From: CAVZAB01 sp963773155
GTDB taxonomy: Bacteria; Pseudomonadota; Alphaproteobacteria; Rhizobiales; Beijerinckiaceae
Assembly (NCBI GenBank): GCA_963773155.1
Contig: CAVZAB010000017.1
Span: forward strand, 1 to 64,000
DNA length: 64,000 nucleotides
Reading direction: 5' to 3'
Part shown: positions 1 to 8,538 of the stretch, piece after piece
How positions within the stretch are numbered: the first letter of the stretch is position 1
How the letters are laid out: each line of letters starts with the position of its first letter
Translations under genes and position numbers: made by a program
Notes under the pieces: generated by a model
What the model was told of the DNA's origin: nothing
Databases searched by the model: none
What the model saw: the letters and a program-made list of their open reading frames with translations, nothing else

Positions 1-326
1 CGCAAAAGGTCGAATTGCCGCAACTCAGGCGCTTCGTGCCGGATCCCACCATCGTTACCGAGGTCGAAGTCGAAGTACCCGGGCTCAACGCGGAGCCTGG
101 CTCGAGCGCCGAGACCCTGGTTCTCAAGCTGCTGCAATCGAACCGCACAATTGCCGTTCCCTTCGCGACCGAAGCCGGCCGGTTCCAGGCAGCCGGGGTT
201 CCTACCATCGTCTGTGGACCAGGCAATATTGACCAGGCGCACCAGCCGGACGAGTTTATCGAGCGATCGCAGATCGAAGCCTGCGTCGGCTTCATGCGCC
301 GCCTCGGGTTCGAATTGGCCCGCTAG
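1..326 (+). CDS. argE: Acetylornithine deacetylase, 3' end only
   Basis: Only the end of the gene lies in the window. The frame is open from base 3 and stops with TAG at 324-326, giving about 107 residues. They match the C-terminal part of M20-family acetylornithine deacetylases: an ATEAG stretch followed by GPGNIDQAHQPDEF, whose His is the usual late metal ligand of the family. ArgE is a cytoplasmic zinc/cobalt enzyme that releases ornithine from N-acetylornithine. The argF and argD genes that follow on the opposite strand support this over another M20 peptidase. hslO is convergent, 16 bp away. The metal site and dimerisation domain lie outside the window and cannot be checked. Confidence 0.85.
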   Translation, partial: QKVELPQLRRFVPDPTIVTEVEVEVPGLNAEPGSSAETLVLKLLQSNRTIAVPFATEAGRFQAAGVPTIVCGPGNIDQAHQPDEFIERSQIEACVGFMRRLGFELAR

Positions 327-342
327 GTCCGCACGGGGAACG

Positions 343-1353
343 CTAAGAAGCGGCAGCATCCTTGGGACGATCCGTCTCGAGCAAAGCCGGATCGAATTCA
401 CGATGAACCGAGCAGAATTCGCAAGTCACACCGATCAGCCCGTTGTCGCCGATCATGTCGCGCCGCTCCTGCGGCGTGAAGCTGCGCAGCATCGCCTCGA
501 TCCGTTCCGCCGAACAGCGGCAGCGATCCTGAACGGCAGACGGCGTGAACACCTTCACCCCGTGCTCGTGAAACAGCCGGTACAAGAGCCGTTCGCTCGA
601 CAGGGTCGGGTCGACCAATTCGTGATCCTCGACGCTCGCCGCCAGAAGCTTGGCCTCGCTCCAGGCATCGTCCTCGACAAAGGGCTCGACGATCAGCCCC
701 GCCGGGGCGTCGCCGGGATCGAAATCGGCCTGCCGCTGACGTTCAGGTGAGTTCGGCAGGAACTGGACCAGAAGTCCACCTGCCCGCCAGCTTGACGACA
801 TTCCCATGAAGCTCTCGGCAACCGCCAGGCGCACGTAGGTCGGGATCTGTTCGGATTGCCGGAAATATTGATGGGCCGCCTGCTCGAGAGACTGGCCCTC
901 GAGCGCCACGATGCCCTGGTAGCGCGACATGTCGCCGCCCTGGTCGATCGTCAAAGCGAGATGGCCGCGCCCGAACAACGCGCCGCGGACGGCGTGTGCG
1001 CTCTGCTCGGCGGCAAGACGGGCCCTGTCGAAGCGCGCTACGGCGCGAATGCTGTCCGGCGCATCAAAATCGACGATCAGCATGTCGAGTATGCCGTCGG
1101 TCCTCGTCTGCAATTGAAACCGGCCCTCAAGCTTCAATGCAGAAGCAAGAAGAACGGTCAGGACGATTGCTTCGCCGAGAACGCGCGCAATCGCGTCGGG
1201 ATAGGCGTGTCGGCCGAGGATGTGGTCGAGCGCTGGGCCGAGCCGCACGATGCGGCCGCGCACGTCGAGCGGCTCGATCGCAAACGGTAGAACCTGGTCG
1301 TCCTGTCCAAGGTCGGAGACCGGCCGCGAAACGGCGCCCGTCTCGAACTTCAT
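343..1353 (-). CDS. hslO: Redox-regulated chaperone Hsp33
   Basis: Encodes 336 residues, close to the usual Hsp33 length with a slight alphaproteobacterial extension. The C-terminus carries the redox-switch zinc site, a CRC pair followed about 30 residues later by CEFC. In the family, oxidation of these cysteines releases zinc and activates a cytoplasmic holdase that protects unfolding proteins. The frame stays open further upstream, but the ATG at 1353 overlaps the argF stop as ATGA, and MKFETG is a plausible N-terminus; residues further upstream look like argF read in another frame. It is therefore probably co-transcribed and translationally coupled with argD-argF, an arrangement I recall from other alphaproteobacteria. 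Confidence 0.93.
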   Translation of the reverse strand: MKFETGAVSRPVSDLGQDDQVLPFAIEPLDVRGRIVRLGPALDHILGRHAYPDAIARVLGEAIVLTVLLASALKLEGRFQLQTRTDGILDMLIVDFDAPDSIRAVARFDRARLAAEQSAHAVRGALFGRGHLALTIDQGGDMSRYQGIVALEGQSLEQAAHQYFRQSEQIPTYVRLAVAESFMGMSSSWRAGGLLVQFLPNSPERQRQADFDPGDAPAGLIVEPFVEDDAWSEAKLLAASVEDHELVDPTLSSERLLYRLFHEHGVKVFTPSAVQDRCRCSAERIEAMLRSFTPQERRDMIGDNGLIGVTCEFCSVHREFDPALLETDRPKDAAAS

Positions 1354-2287
1354 GCTTGCCCCGGAATGGAATCTAGGCACCAGGCCAGGATGCCCTTTTG
1401 CGCATGCAGGCGGTTTTCCGCCTCGTCGAAAACCACCGATTGCGGCCCGTCCATCACCGCGTCGGTGACCTCCTCGCCGCGGTGGGCCGGCAGGCAATGC
1501 ATGAACAGAGCATCGGCGGCCGCCGCGGCCATCACCCGCTCGCTGACCTGATAGGGGGCAAGCAGATTATGCCGGTGACGCGCCTCGTCCTCGTCGCCCA
1601 TCGACACCCAGCAATCCGAAACCACCGCCGCCGCGCCACGGGCAGCGACCAGCGGGTCGTGGGTGAGCGTCAGCCGGACGCCCGAGCGCCGCGCCCAATC
1701 GAGCAGGAAGTCCGGCGGGCCTAATTCGGGCGGGGTCGCGATATTGATCGCAAAATCGAAGCGCTCGGCAGCATGAACCCAGCTGCACAGGACATTGTTG
1801 CTGTCGCCCGACCAGGCGATGGTTCGGCCGCGGATCGGCCCGCGGTGTTCCTCGAAGGTCAGGACATCGGCGATGACCTGGCAGGGGTGCGACCGTTTGG
1901 TCAGGCCGTTGATGACCGGCACGGTTGCGTGGCGGGCGAATTCGACCATGTCGGCATGATCGAGAATCCGGATCACGATTGCATCGACATAGCGCGAGAG
2001 AACCCGCGCCGTATCGGCGATTGTCTCGCCGCGGCCGATCTGCAATTCGGTGCCAGTCAGCATGATCGTCTCGCCGCCGAGTTCGCGCATGCCAAGATCG
2101 AACGATACCCGGGTCCGGGTCGACGGCCGGTCGAAAATCATCGCCAGCACCTTGCCTGCCAGCGGCCGCTCGACGGGCGGCGCACCTTTGACCCGCCGCG
2201 CCTTCATAGTCGCCGCCGCCGCAAGCACCCGGCGAAGCTCGCCTGTCGGAATCTTCCGACAGATCGAGGAAATGCCGGCGTGCTCAT
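1350..2287 (-). CDS. argF: Ornithine carbamoyltransferase (frameshifted 5' end)
   Basis: Forms citrulline from ornithine and carbamoyl phosphate. The uninterrupted part (1350-2252) shows the carbamoyl-phosphate motif STRTR, the HPCQ motif and the ornithine-loop motif HCLPAHRGEEV, so the catalytic core is complete. The expected N-terminus is present but broken over three frames: an ATG at 2287, then RHFLDLSE at 2277-2254, then IPTGELRRVL. Removing one surplus base near 2278 and one at about 2253 restores a normal start (MST-RHFLDLSE-IPTGEL). A start at the downstream GTG (2228) would remove the first helix. It lies between argD (21 bp upstream) and hslO (ATGA overlap). I infer a functional gene with two insertion errors, but a genuine defect is possible. 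Confidence 0.87.
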
Positions 2288-2308
2288 CGCGCCGCCCCTT
2301 GCCGCCGG

Positions 2309-3494
2309 TTAGGCGCCCATCGCTTCCTCAAGCGCAAGACAGGCAGCATCGAGACGGCGAACCGCCTCCAGAGCCTCCGCCTCTTCGATGATCAGGGGCG
2401 GCAGAAGCCGCACCACATTGTCGCCGGCCGGAATGACAAGAAGCTTTTCGCGGCGCGCGGCCGCGACCAGATCAGTATTGGGGACGCGGGTCTTGATGCC
2501 GAGCATCAGCCCTTCGCCGCGAATAGTCTCGACAATGGCGGGATGACGGTCCTGTAGTTCGGCCAAGCGCTGGCGGAGCACGAGGCCAACCCTTCGGACG
2601 TGGTCGAGAAAGCCCGGCGCGCAGATGACGTCAAGAACCGCATTGCCGACACTCATCGCGAGCGGATTGCCGCCGAATGTCGTGCCATGTGTGCCGACCG
2701 TCATGCCGGCGGCCGCCACGGCGGTGGCCAGACAGGCCCCCATTGGAAAGCCGCCGCCGATCCCCTTCGCGATCGCCATAATATCCGGCACCATCCCGGC
2801 CCGCTCATAGGCAAACAGGTTGCCGGTCCTGCCAACCCCCGTCTGAACCTCGTCAAAGATCAGCACCAGATCCTTCTGGTCGCACAGCTCACGCAATCCG
2901 CGCAGACATTGGTGGGGTACCGAACGGATGCCGCCTTCACCCTGGATCGGCTCGATGAGAATGGCGCCGGTCTGCGGTCCGATCGCGGCGTTCAAGGCGG
3001 CATGATCGCCGAAAGGAACCTGATCGAAGCCTTCAACCTTAGGTCCGAAGCCCTCAAGGTATTTCTTTTGGCCGCCCGCCGCAATCGTCGCCAGCGTCCT
3101 GCCGTGAAAGGCGCCCTTCGAAGGTGAGGATTTGGAACTTCTCGGGATGGCCCTTGGCCGATTGATATTTGCGGGCCATCTTGATCGCGCATTCGAGGGC
3201 TTCGGCGCCGGAATTGGTGAAGAAGACCACGTCTGCGAAACTGGCCGCCGCCAGTCGCGCGGCCAGCCTTTCGCCCGAAGGAATCTGATAAAGATTGGAA
3301 GTATGCCAGAGCTTGTGCGCCTGGGCGGTAAGGGCTTCGACGAGCGCCGGGTGCGAGTAGCCGAGCGACGCAACAGCGATGCCGCCGCCGAAGTCGAGAT
3401 AGCGCTCGCCGGTCGTGGTGGTGAGCCAGGCCCCATCGCCCCTTTCAAAGGCGAGATCGGCGCGCGCATAGGTTGGTAGGAGTGCAGAGCTCAC
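2309..3494 (-). CDS. argD: Acetylornithine aminotransferase (one frameshift)
   Basis: A PLP-dependent class III aminotransferase of arginine synthesis that converts N-acetylglutamate semialdehyde to N-acetylornithine. The N-terminal part reads from ATG 3494 (MSSALLPTYARADL) through TNSGAEALECAIK to about 3120. The frame then changes and continues with KGAFHGRTLATIA, the FDEVQTGVGRTG motif and the PLP lysine in AIAKGIGGGFPMG, ending at the TAA at 2309-2311. Combined length is about 394 residues, normal for ArgD. Only one frame change separates the halves, and no conserved block is missing. Upstream lies a 370 bp gap before divergent gcrA, which probably holds the promoter of argD-argF-hslO. 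Confidence 0.88.
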
Positions 3495-3866
3495 GAATTC
3501 TCTCCCGGAAATGGGAAGACCGAACTAGACCAATTGTCGGCGCCGAAAATCAAAGTGCCGCCCCATCGGGACGGCAGCACGTCTGAGTATAGTTTATGGA
3601 ATCCGCGCGATACGGTCAAATTAAAGGTCACGGACCATAGTCCTCGCCGCGGCCCGCCCATCGCAAGCTCTTGGGGAAAACAACATTGAAGGGGATCCGA
3701 CTCTTGCCTTGGATTCTACCGGTAGTGTAGGTTGCCTCGGGTCGGACACGACATATCGTGATCCGGATCAATCGAAGAGCGTAAGCGTCCTGTTCGCGCC
3801 GGCTGTCTGGTTTCGGCGCTGGGAAAGGATTGCCAACTCGACGATGCGAAGGAAAGCGAGGAATTC
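3495..3866. promoter_or_regulatory. Divergent argD/gcrA intergenic region with GANTC sites
   Basis: A 372 bp stretch without a credible gene between the divergent argD and gcrA starts. It contains three GANTC sites, the CcrM methylation target, at 3599-3603 (GAATC), 3699-3703 (GACTC) and 3712-3716 (GATTC); two of them are 13 bp apart. GcrA is known to act at promoters carrying methylated GANTC, so autoregulation is possible. About 1.5 sites would be expected by chance in this length, so this is only suggestive. I do not see an unambiguous -35/-10 pair. Confidence 0.4.
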
Positions 3867-4397
3867 ATGTCTTGGACCGATGAGCGGGTCGAGTATCTCA
3901 AAAAGCTTTGGATCGACGGGCTCAGCGCCAGCCAGATCGCCGCCGAGCTTGGCCAGGGCATCACCCGAAACGCGGTAATCGGCAAGGTCCACCGGCTGGG
4001 ATTGTCGGGCCGCGAGAAGACGGCGAGTGCCGTCCACCACGCAGCCCGTCCGCGCGGCAAGAGCTCGGCGAGGCCGGTCACCAGCCGGCCTTCGGCGGCG
4101 CTGTCGCGCGGTAACACGGCGCTGGCGGCGGCGCCGCGCGCCTATGCCGCGCCGGCCGCGCGGCCTGTCGAGGACGTCGTCGTTCCGATATGCGAGCGGG
4201 TCACCCTGCTCGAATTGAAGGAGGCCATGTGCCGCTGGCCGCTCGGCGACCCGACAAGCACCGAATTCCGGTTCTGTGGTCTGAAAACGCCGGGCAGCGG
4301 TGCCTATTGCGCCTACCACGCCCGTATCGCTTATCAGCCGCCGCAAGACCGTCGGCGCGAGCGCGAACGAGAACGCCGCGCCGCCCGCGCCGGCTAG
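3867..4397 (+). CDS. gcrA: Cell-cycle regulator GcrA
   Basis: Encodes 176 residues. The first 45 or so carry the GcrA helix-turn-helix signature (MSWTDERVEYLKKLW, then SQIAAELGQGITRNAVIGKVHRLGL). A low-complexity Ala/Pro/Arg linker follows, and then the conserved C-terminal part with CRWPLGDP, FCG and YCAYH, which contacts the sigma factor. In Caulobacter, GcrA binds sigma-70 RNA polymerase and activates promoters carrying CcrM-methylated GANTC, controlling S-phase genes. It is a strong marker for Alphaproteobacteria. Its TAG stop overlaps the phoB stop from the other strand within a shared CTAG, so the two genes are tightly convergent. The ATG at 3867 follows a weak AAGGAAAGCGAGG purine stretch. 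Confidence 0.95.
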   Translation: MSWTDERVEYLKKLWIDGLSASQIAAELGQGITRNAVIGKVHRLGLSGREKTASAVHHAARPRGKSSARPVTSRPSAALSRGNTALAAAPRAYAAPAARPVEDVVVPICERVTLLELKEAMCRWPLGDPTSTEFRFCGLKTPGSGAYCAYHARIAYQPPQDRRRERERERRAARAG

Positions 4398-5137
4398 TTG
4401 CGGCCGAAAGTCTCATCGAACGAATAGCCCGAGCCGCGCACGGTGCGGATCGGGTCGCGCTCGCGGCCGCGCGACAGGGCCTTGCGCAGGCGTCCGACGT
4501 GCACATCGACGGTGCGCTCGTCGATTTCGACCGCCAAGCCCCACACACCATCGAGCAATTGGGCGCGCGAGTAGACCCGGCCCGGCTTTTCCATCAGGTA
4601 TTCCAGGAGTCGGAATTCGGTCGGACCGAGATGGACATCGCGCGAAGCCCGCCGCACCCGGCGCGTCTCGCGGTCAAGTTGAAGGTCGCCGGCGCTGAGC
4701 AGGCTCGCCACGCGTTCGGGCCGCGAGCGGCGCAAAAGACTGCGGACCCGGGCCAGCAATTCCGGAACCGAAAACGGCTTGACGACATAATCGTCGGCGC
4801 CAATCGACAGCCCGCGCACCCGCTCGCCCTCCTCGCCACGCGCGGTCAGCATGATCACCGGCAAGGACCGTGTGACCTCTCGCGCCCGCAATCGGCGGCA
4901 GATTTCCAGACCAGAAATGCCCGGCAGCATCCAATCGAGAATAACCAGGTCCGGTGGCGCCTCGATCAGGCGAAGCTCAGCCTCGTCGCCGCGCTCGACC
5001 CGCTCGACCGCGAAACCCTCCGCCTCCAGATTATAGGAGAGCAAAAGGGCAAGGGGCAATTCGTCCTCGACAACTAGGATTCGCGGTGTCGCGATGGCAC
5101 CCGCCGCAATTTTACTATTTTGTAAGCGCTCGTTCAT
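4394..5137 (-). CDS. phoB: Phosphate-regulon response regulator PhoB
   Basis: Encodes 247 residues: a receiver domain (about 18-135) with the acidic pair in VVEDE, the phosphorylation site Asp68 in VILDWMLP, Thr98 and Lys120, followed by an OmpR-type winged helix (about 150-240) ending in RTVRGSGYSF. PhoB activates genes of phosphate starvation when phosphorylated by PhoR. Placement beside phoR and a phoU remnant supports PhoB over another OmpR-family member. No pst transport genes are present here. About 330 bp separate it from phoR, where phoU and pst genes usually sit. The N-terminus is extended by about 15 residues relative to the typical protein. Confidence 0.93.
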   Translation of the reverse strand: MNERLQNSKIAAGAIATPRILVVEDELPLALLLSYNLEAEGFAVERVERGDEAELRLIEAPPDLVILDWMLPGISGLEICRRLRAREVTRSLPVIMLTARGEEGERVRGLSIGADDYVVKPFSVPELLARVRSLLRRSRPERVASLLSAGDLQLDRETRRVRRASRDVHLGPTEFRLLEYLMEKPGRVYSRAQLLDGVWGLAVEIDERTVDVHVGRLRKALSRGRERDPIRTVRGSGYSFDETFGRN

Positions 5138-5174
5138 TGGCTCCTCACGCTCATCACTCAGGCGCCGGCCGGCG

Positions 5175-5400
5175 TCACCTCAATGGATCTGCCTTTCGGC
5201 CGGGTGTTTCCGGAGACCGGGCACACCTGACGCCTGAAACATGGGCGATCTTCCTGGTCCGCTTCGCCATGGTCTTAGCGAGATTGCCAACCCGTTCGAG
5301 ATCGGCTGACGCCGGTGGCTGGCGCACGGCGCTACGCCAACCAACGCCCAAACCACCAAATCGGGCCCGCCGCCAATTCCGCTGTTTATGCCTCGCTGAA
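5175..5400 (-). pseudogene. phoU: Decayed phoU remnant
   Basis: No intact gene lies between phoB and phoR, but the minus strand encodes a fragment recognisable as PhoU. At 5309-5259 it reads SADLERVGNLAKTMAKR, very close to the family motif (I/S)ADLERIGDLAKNIAKR. A few residues earlier is RQP, which matches the RQPMAxDLR block, so the roughly ten residues between the two blocks are missing. The frame stops at TGA 5175-5177 after unrelated sequence. PhoU normally couples the Pst transporter to PhoR and represses the Pho regulon. This copy has lost its N-terminal bundle, an internal piece and its C-terminus, so it cannot be functional. Confidence 0.62.
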
Positions 5401-5402
5401 GA

Positions 5403-5468
5403 ACTTATTATAACAAAAATATATCAATTTTAGAAAGAACTAATTTATTGAAATATAATGTCAAAATT
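5403..5468. other. AT-rich tract at the phoR 3' end
   Basis: About 66 bp of strongly A/T-rich sequence (runs such as AAAAATATATCAATTTTAG) in an otherwise GC-rich region, immediately after the phoR stop. I see no convincing hairpin, so a classical terminator is not supported. It may mark a deletion junction left when pst-phoU genes were lost, or be an imported scrap. Confidence 0.35.
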
Positions 5469-6524
5469 CTACTGTTCGTCCCGGTATAGCGGGATTTTGA
5501 CCGTGAAACTGGCGCCCTTGCCGAGAGTTCGAACTCGATGATCAGTCGGCCGCGGTGGCGTGCCACAATATGCTTGACCAGAGCAAGGCCGAGCCCGGTG
5601 CCGCCTTTGGCACGGCTCGCCCCGATATCAACCCGATAGAACCTTTCGGTTAGCCGCGGCAAATGTTCGGGCGCGATGCCGGGGCCATGATCACGCACGC
5701 TCAGTACCCCGTCGCGGTCAGTTGCGACCACCGCAATGTCGATTTCCCCGCCGGTTTCGCTCGCCCCGTATTTAATCGCATTCTCGATAAGGTTCTCGGC
5801 GATTCGGGCGAGCTCGTCGTGATCGCCGGCCACCAGGACCGGCGCCGGTGCAGCAATGCACATGACAATTCCGGATTCTTGCGCAAGTGGGCCGAGGGCG
5901 TCGGCAATGTGACGGATCACCAGAACTCAGATCGACGGCGTCGGCCGGGCGCAGGTGCAAATTCTGCTCGATCCGCGACAGCGAGAGCAGATCATCGACC
6001 AGCCTCGCCATCCGCCGGGCCTGTTCGCGCATGATCCCGAGAAACTTCTCGCGCGCGATCGAATCGTCGCGCGCTGCGCCTTGCAGCGTCTCGACAAAGC
6101 CGAGCAAAGAGGCAAGCGGCGTGCGCAATTCGTGGCTGGCGTTGGCGACGAAATCGGTGCGCATTCGCTCGGCGCTGCGGGCTTCGGTAAGATCACGCAA
6201 AGCCAACACAATCGTCCCCGCCTGCTGGGCGCGCAGGGGAGCGACGGCGACCTCGAAGACCCGGTCGAGGGGAACACGCTCGCGCCAGGTCGCCGCCTCC
6301 GGCACTCCCGAACCCTGAACCCGGCGAATGCTGTCGAGGACATCGGGGGTCCGCAAGGCGAGCGCGAGTGATTCGCCGATCCGTAGTGAGGGCAGAATGC
6401 CGCGCGCCGGCCGATTGGCGGCAACGACACGGATTTCCGGGTCGACGAGAATGATCGGCTCCGGCAGCGCTTCCATCAGCGCGCTCCATACCCCTATCTC
6501 GCCGCGCGGCTCTATATCCAGCAT
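5469..6524 (-). CDS. phoR: PhoR-like sensor histidine kinase (frameshifted)
   Basis: A PAS domain (about the first 115 residues, starting LMEALPEPIILVD) is followed by the HisKA box with SHELRTPL and the HATPase_c domain with NLIENAIKYG, DHGPGIAPEH and GGTGLGL. This is PhoR, the kinase/phosphatase partner of PhoB. Two frame changes break it, near 5925 and near 5525; after the second, the true C-terminus reads GKGASFTVKIPLYRDEQ and stops at TAG 5471-5469. I chose the ATG at 6524, preceded by AGGAGG, over the TTG at 6563. There are no transmembrane segments, unlike many PhoR proteins, so it would be cytoplasmic unless an N-terminal piece was lost. It lies 43 bp after the upstream membrane-protein gene. 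Confidence 0.85.
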
Positions 6525-6567
6525 ATCGTGTCCGTCGCCTCCTGCCGCCTGTTGTCGCGGCAAATCG

Positions 6568-7626
6568 TCAATCCTCGCGCGAACGTTCGATGGCTTCGCG
6601 CAGCGATCGCCAACGCCGCCGGCTCTCGGTCGCGCCGATCAAAGCCAGCGCGAAAACAAAGGGGGCCAGATAATAGGTGACCCGAAACAACAGCAGCGAC
6701 GCAATCAGCGCTTCGTAAGAAATTCCGGGCAAGGCCTTCAGCATGGTCGCCTCGAAGACGCCAATGCCGCCCGGTGCGTGGCTGGCGATGCCGAGCAGGG
6801 AGGCGAAGGCATAAACGGCGGCGAAAGTGACGAAATTCAATCCGTGGCCCGCCGGAAGCAGCACGAACAACACTGCCGCAGCAGCGCATATGTCGATCAT
6901 ACCGATCAGCATCTGCGCCACGGTCAGCCACGGCCCGGGCAGCTCAAGATGGAAGCCCTGGATCCGCACACGCCGGCGCGCCTGCGATACCCAGAACAGA
7001 TAGGCGAGAACCACGGCCATGGCGACAAAGCCGAGGAAAATATTGATTGAGGCTTTGAGATGGTTAACCTCGGCCAGTGCCGTGGCCTCCATCGTCAGCC
7101 CGAGACCGATCACCAGGCCAATGCCGAGCCAGAAGGTGACCCCAGCAATCAGCGTTAGGCTCGCAACCTTGGCTGCTGATATCCCGGATTGGGAATAGAC
7201 CCAATAGCGCACCGTGCCACCGGTTATGATCGGAAAACCCAGCGTGAACGATATGGCGTAGCTCGTGTAGGATGCGAGCGCGGTGCGCAAATAGGGCACC
7301 CTTAGCCGCAATTGGCGCAGTGCCAACGCGTCGTAGCCGGTCAGCGCCACATAGGAAATGGCGGTGAACAGGCAGCCGAGCGAGATCTGCTCGGCGCTGG
7401 TTGCGGCCACGGCGGCCCGCAAATGGGTAAAATTGATGCTGGCCAGAATTCGAACCAGGATGAAAATCGAAAATCCGAACAAGGCAACCGAGGCAATCGC
7501 CGCGATTTTCTTCCAATAATGGCGGCGAAGCACGACCTTGCTGGCGACGAGCGCCCCTATGCCGCTGCGATTGGGAGTCCCTACTTCTTCCAATCCAGCC
7601 TCCAGCCTTTCATCATCGCGCATCAC
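6568..7626 (-). CDS. MprF-like integral membrane protein (LPG flippase domain)
   Basis: Encodes 352 residues with about eight hydrophobic segments, beginning with a short cytoplasmic tail. It matches the lysylphosphatidylglycerol-synthase transmembrane / UPF0104 (YbhN) family: TGYDALALRQL, GFPIITGGTVRYWVYS and a late HAPGGIGVFEATML motif are typical. Only the membrane half is present; the cytoplasmic aminoacyl-transferase domain of full MprF is absent. Family members move aminoacylated or other lipids across the inner membrane, but many are uncharacterised, and the substrate here is unknown. It is the first gene of a leftward run with phoR. Its promoter should be in the 213 bp before the divergent crp-type gene, where I see no clear motif. 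Confidence 0.8.
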   Translation of the reverse strand: MMRDDERLEAGLEEVGTPNRSGIGALVASKVVLRRHYWKKIAAIASVALFGFSIFILVRILASINFTHLRAAVAATSAEQISLGCLFTAISYVALTGYDALALRQLRLRVPYLRTALASYTSYAISFTLGFPIITGGTVRYWVYSQSGISAAKVASLTLIAGVTFWLGIGLVIGLGLTMEATALAEVNHLKASINIFLGFVAMAVVLAYLFWVSQARRRVRIQGFHLELPGPWLTVAQMLIGMIDICAAAAVLFVLLPAGHGLNFVTFAAVYAFASLLGIASHAPGGIGVFEATMLKALPGISYEALIASLLLFRVTYYLAPFVFALALIGATESRRRWRSLREAIERSRED

Positions 7627-7839
7627 GGTCTCGTCAAACCCTCTCGGCTGGCGTCACCACGAATTCTCGGCGCAAACAGGCTCGGGCAAGTCGGTGTCGC
7701 AGAAGCCTCTTACACTAGTGCGACGAAATCCGGACGCGCCAGATGTGCGCCATCGCACCGACAAGCGAGATTCTCTCATGCCCTTATGGTATAGGTTGGT
7801 TGCAGCGGAATAGGCCCTTTTCACGCAAGGAGTGGGAGA

Positions 7840-8536
7840 ATGAACCACCCGAATGCCGGATCGAGGGCGGCCCAGAAGCGCGACATCCTGGCCAGCTATG
7901 CCATGTTTTCGACCCCTGAATCCCGCAGAAATCGAGCGGCTTGCCGCCTATGCCAGGCTCGAGCACTTCAGCCGCGGAACCATGATCTTCTCGAAGGGCG
8001 ACGCAGGTTCGGCCTTGATGGCGGTCGTTTCGGGCAGCGTCAAGATCTGCGTGCCGTCGGCGGAGGGCAAGGAAATCGTGTTCAACCTGGTCAATGCTGG
8101 CGAGGTCTTCGGCGAAATCGCCCTGCTCGACGGCCGTCCGCGCACCGCCCATGCGGTTGCCATGAGCGATAGCGAGATACTGGTTCTTGACCGGCGCGAG
8201 TTCGTGCCCTTTTTGCGCAACAACCCCGATGTTGCGCTGACCCTCCTTGCCGTCTTGTGCGCCCGGGTCCGGCGGACCAGCGAGCAGGTCGAGGACGTCC
8301 TTTTCCTCGATCTCGCCACCCGTCTGGCCAAATTGCTGTTGAGCCTGGCCGAACGGACCGGCAATTACCGCCTGCGCGTGACCCAGAAAGAACTCGGACA
8401 GATGATCGGCCTGTCGCGCGAAAGCATCGACGAGCGATTGCAGGTCTGGTCGGCGCGCGGCTGGCTGCACATCGAGAAGGGTGGGCTTGTCCTGATCGAC
8501 CCCGGCGCCCTCGCCAAGCTCGGCGAAGTGCCCTAG
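7840..8536 (+). CDS. Crp/Fnr-family transcription regulator (one frameshift)
   Basis: Starts at ATG 7840 behind a good AAGGAG site. The first 25 codons (MNHPNAGSRAAQKRDILASY) are in one frame, and the rest continues after a run of four C at 7913-7916; one C fewer gives FSTLNPAEIERLA. The cyclic-nucleotide-binding fold (about 25-140, with GSVKICVPSAEGKE and GEVFGEIALLDGRPRTAHAVA) is followed by a C-terminal helix-turn-helix with TQKELGQMIGLSRESI. No N-terminal cysteine cluster is present, so it is not an FNR-type oxygen sensor. Whether it binds cAMP is unclear. The gene 3' of it is convergent, 2 bp away. A typical regulator of about 230 residues; its target genes cannot be named. Confidence 0.86.
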
Positions 8537-8538
8537 TC

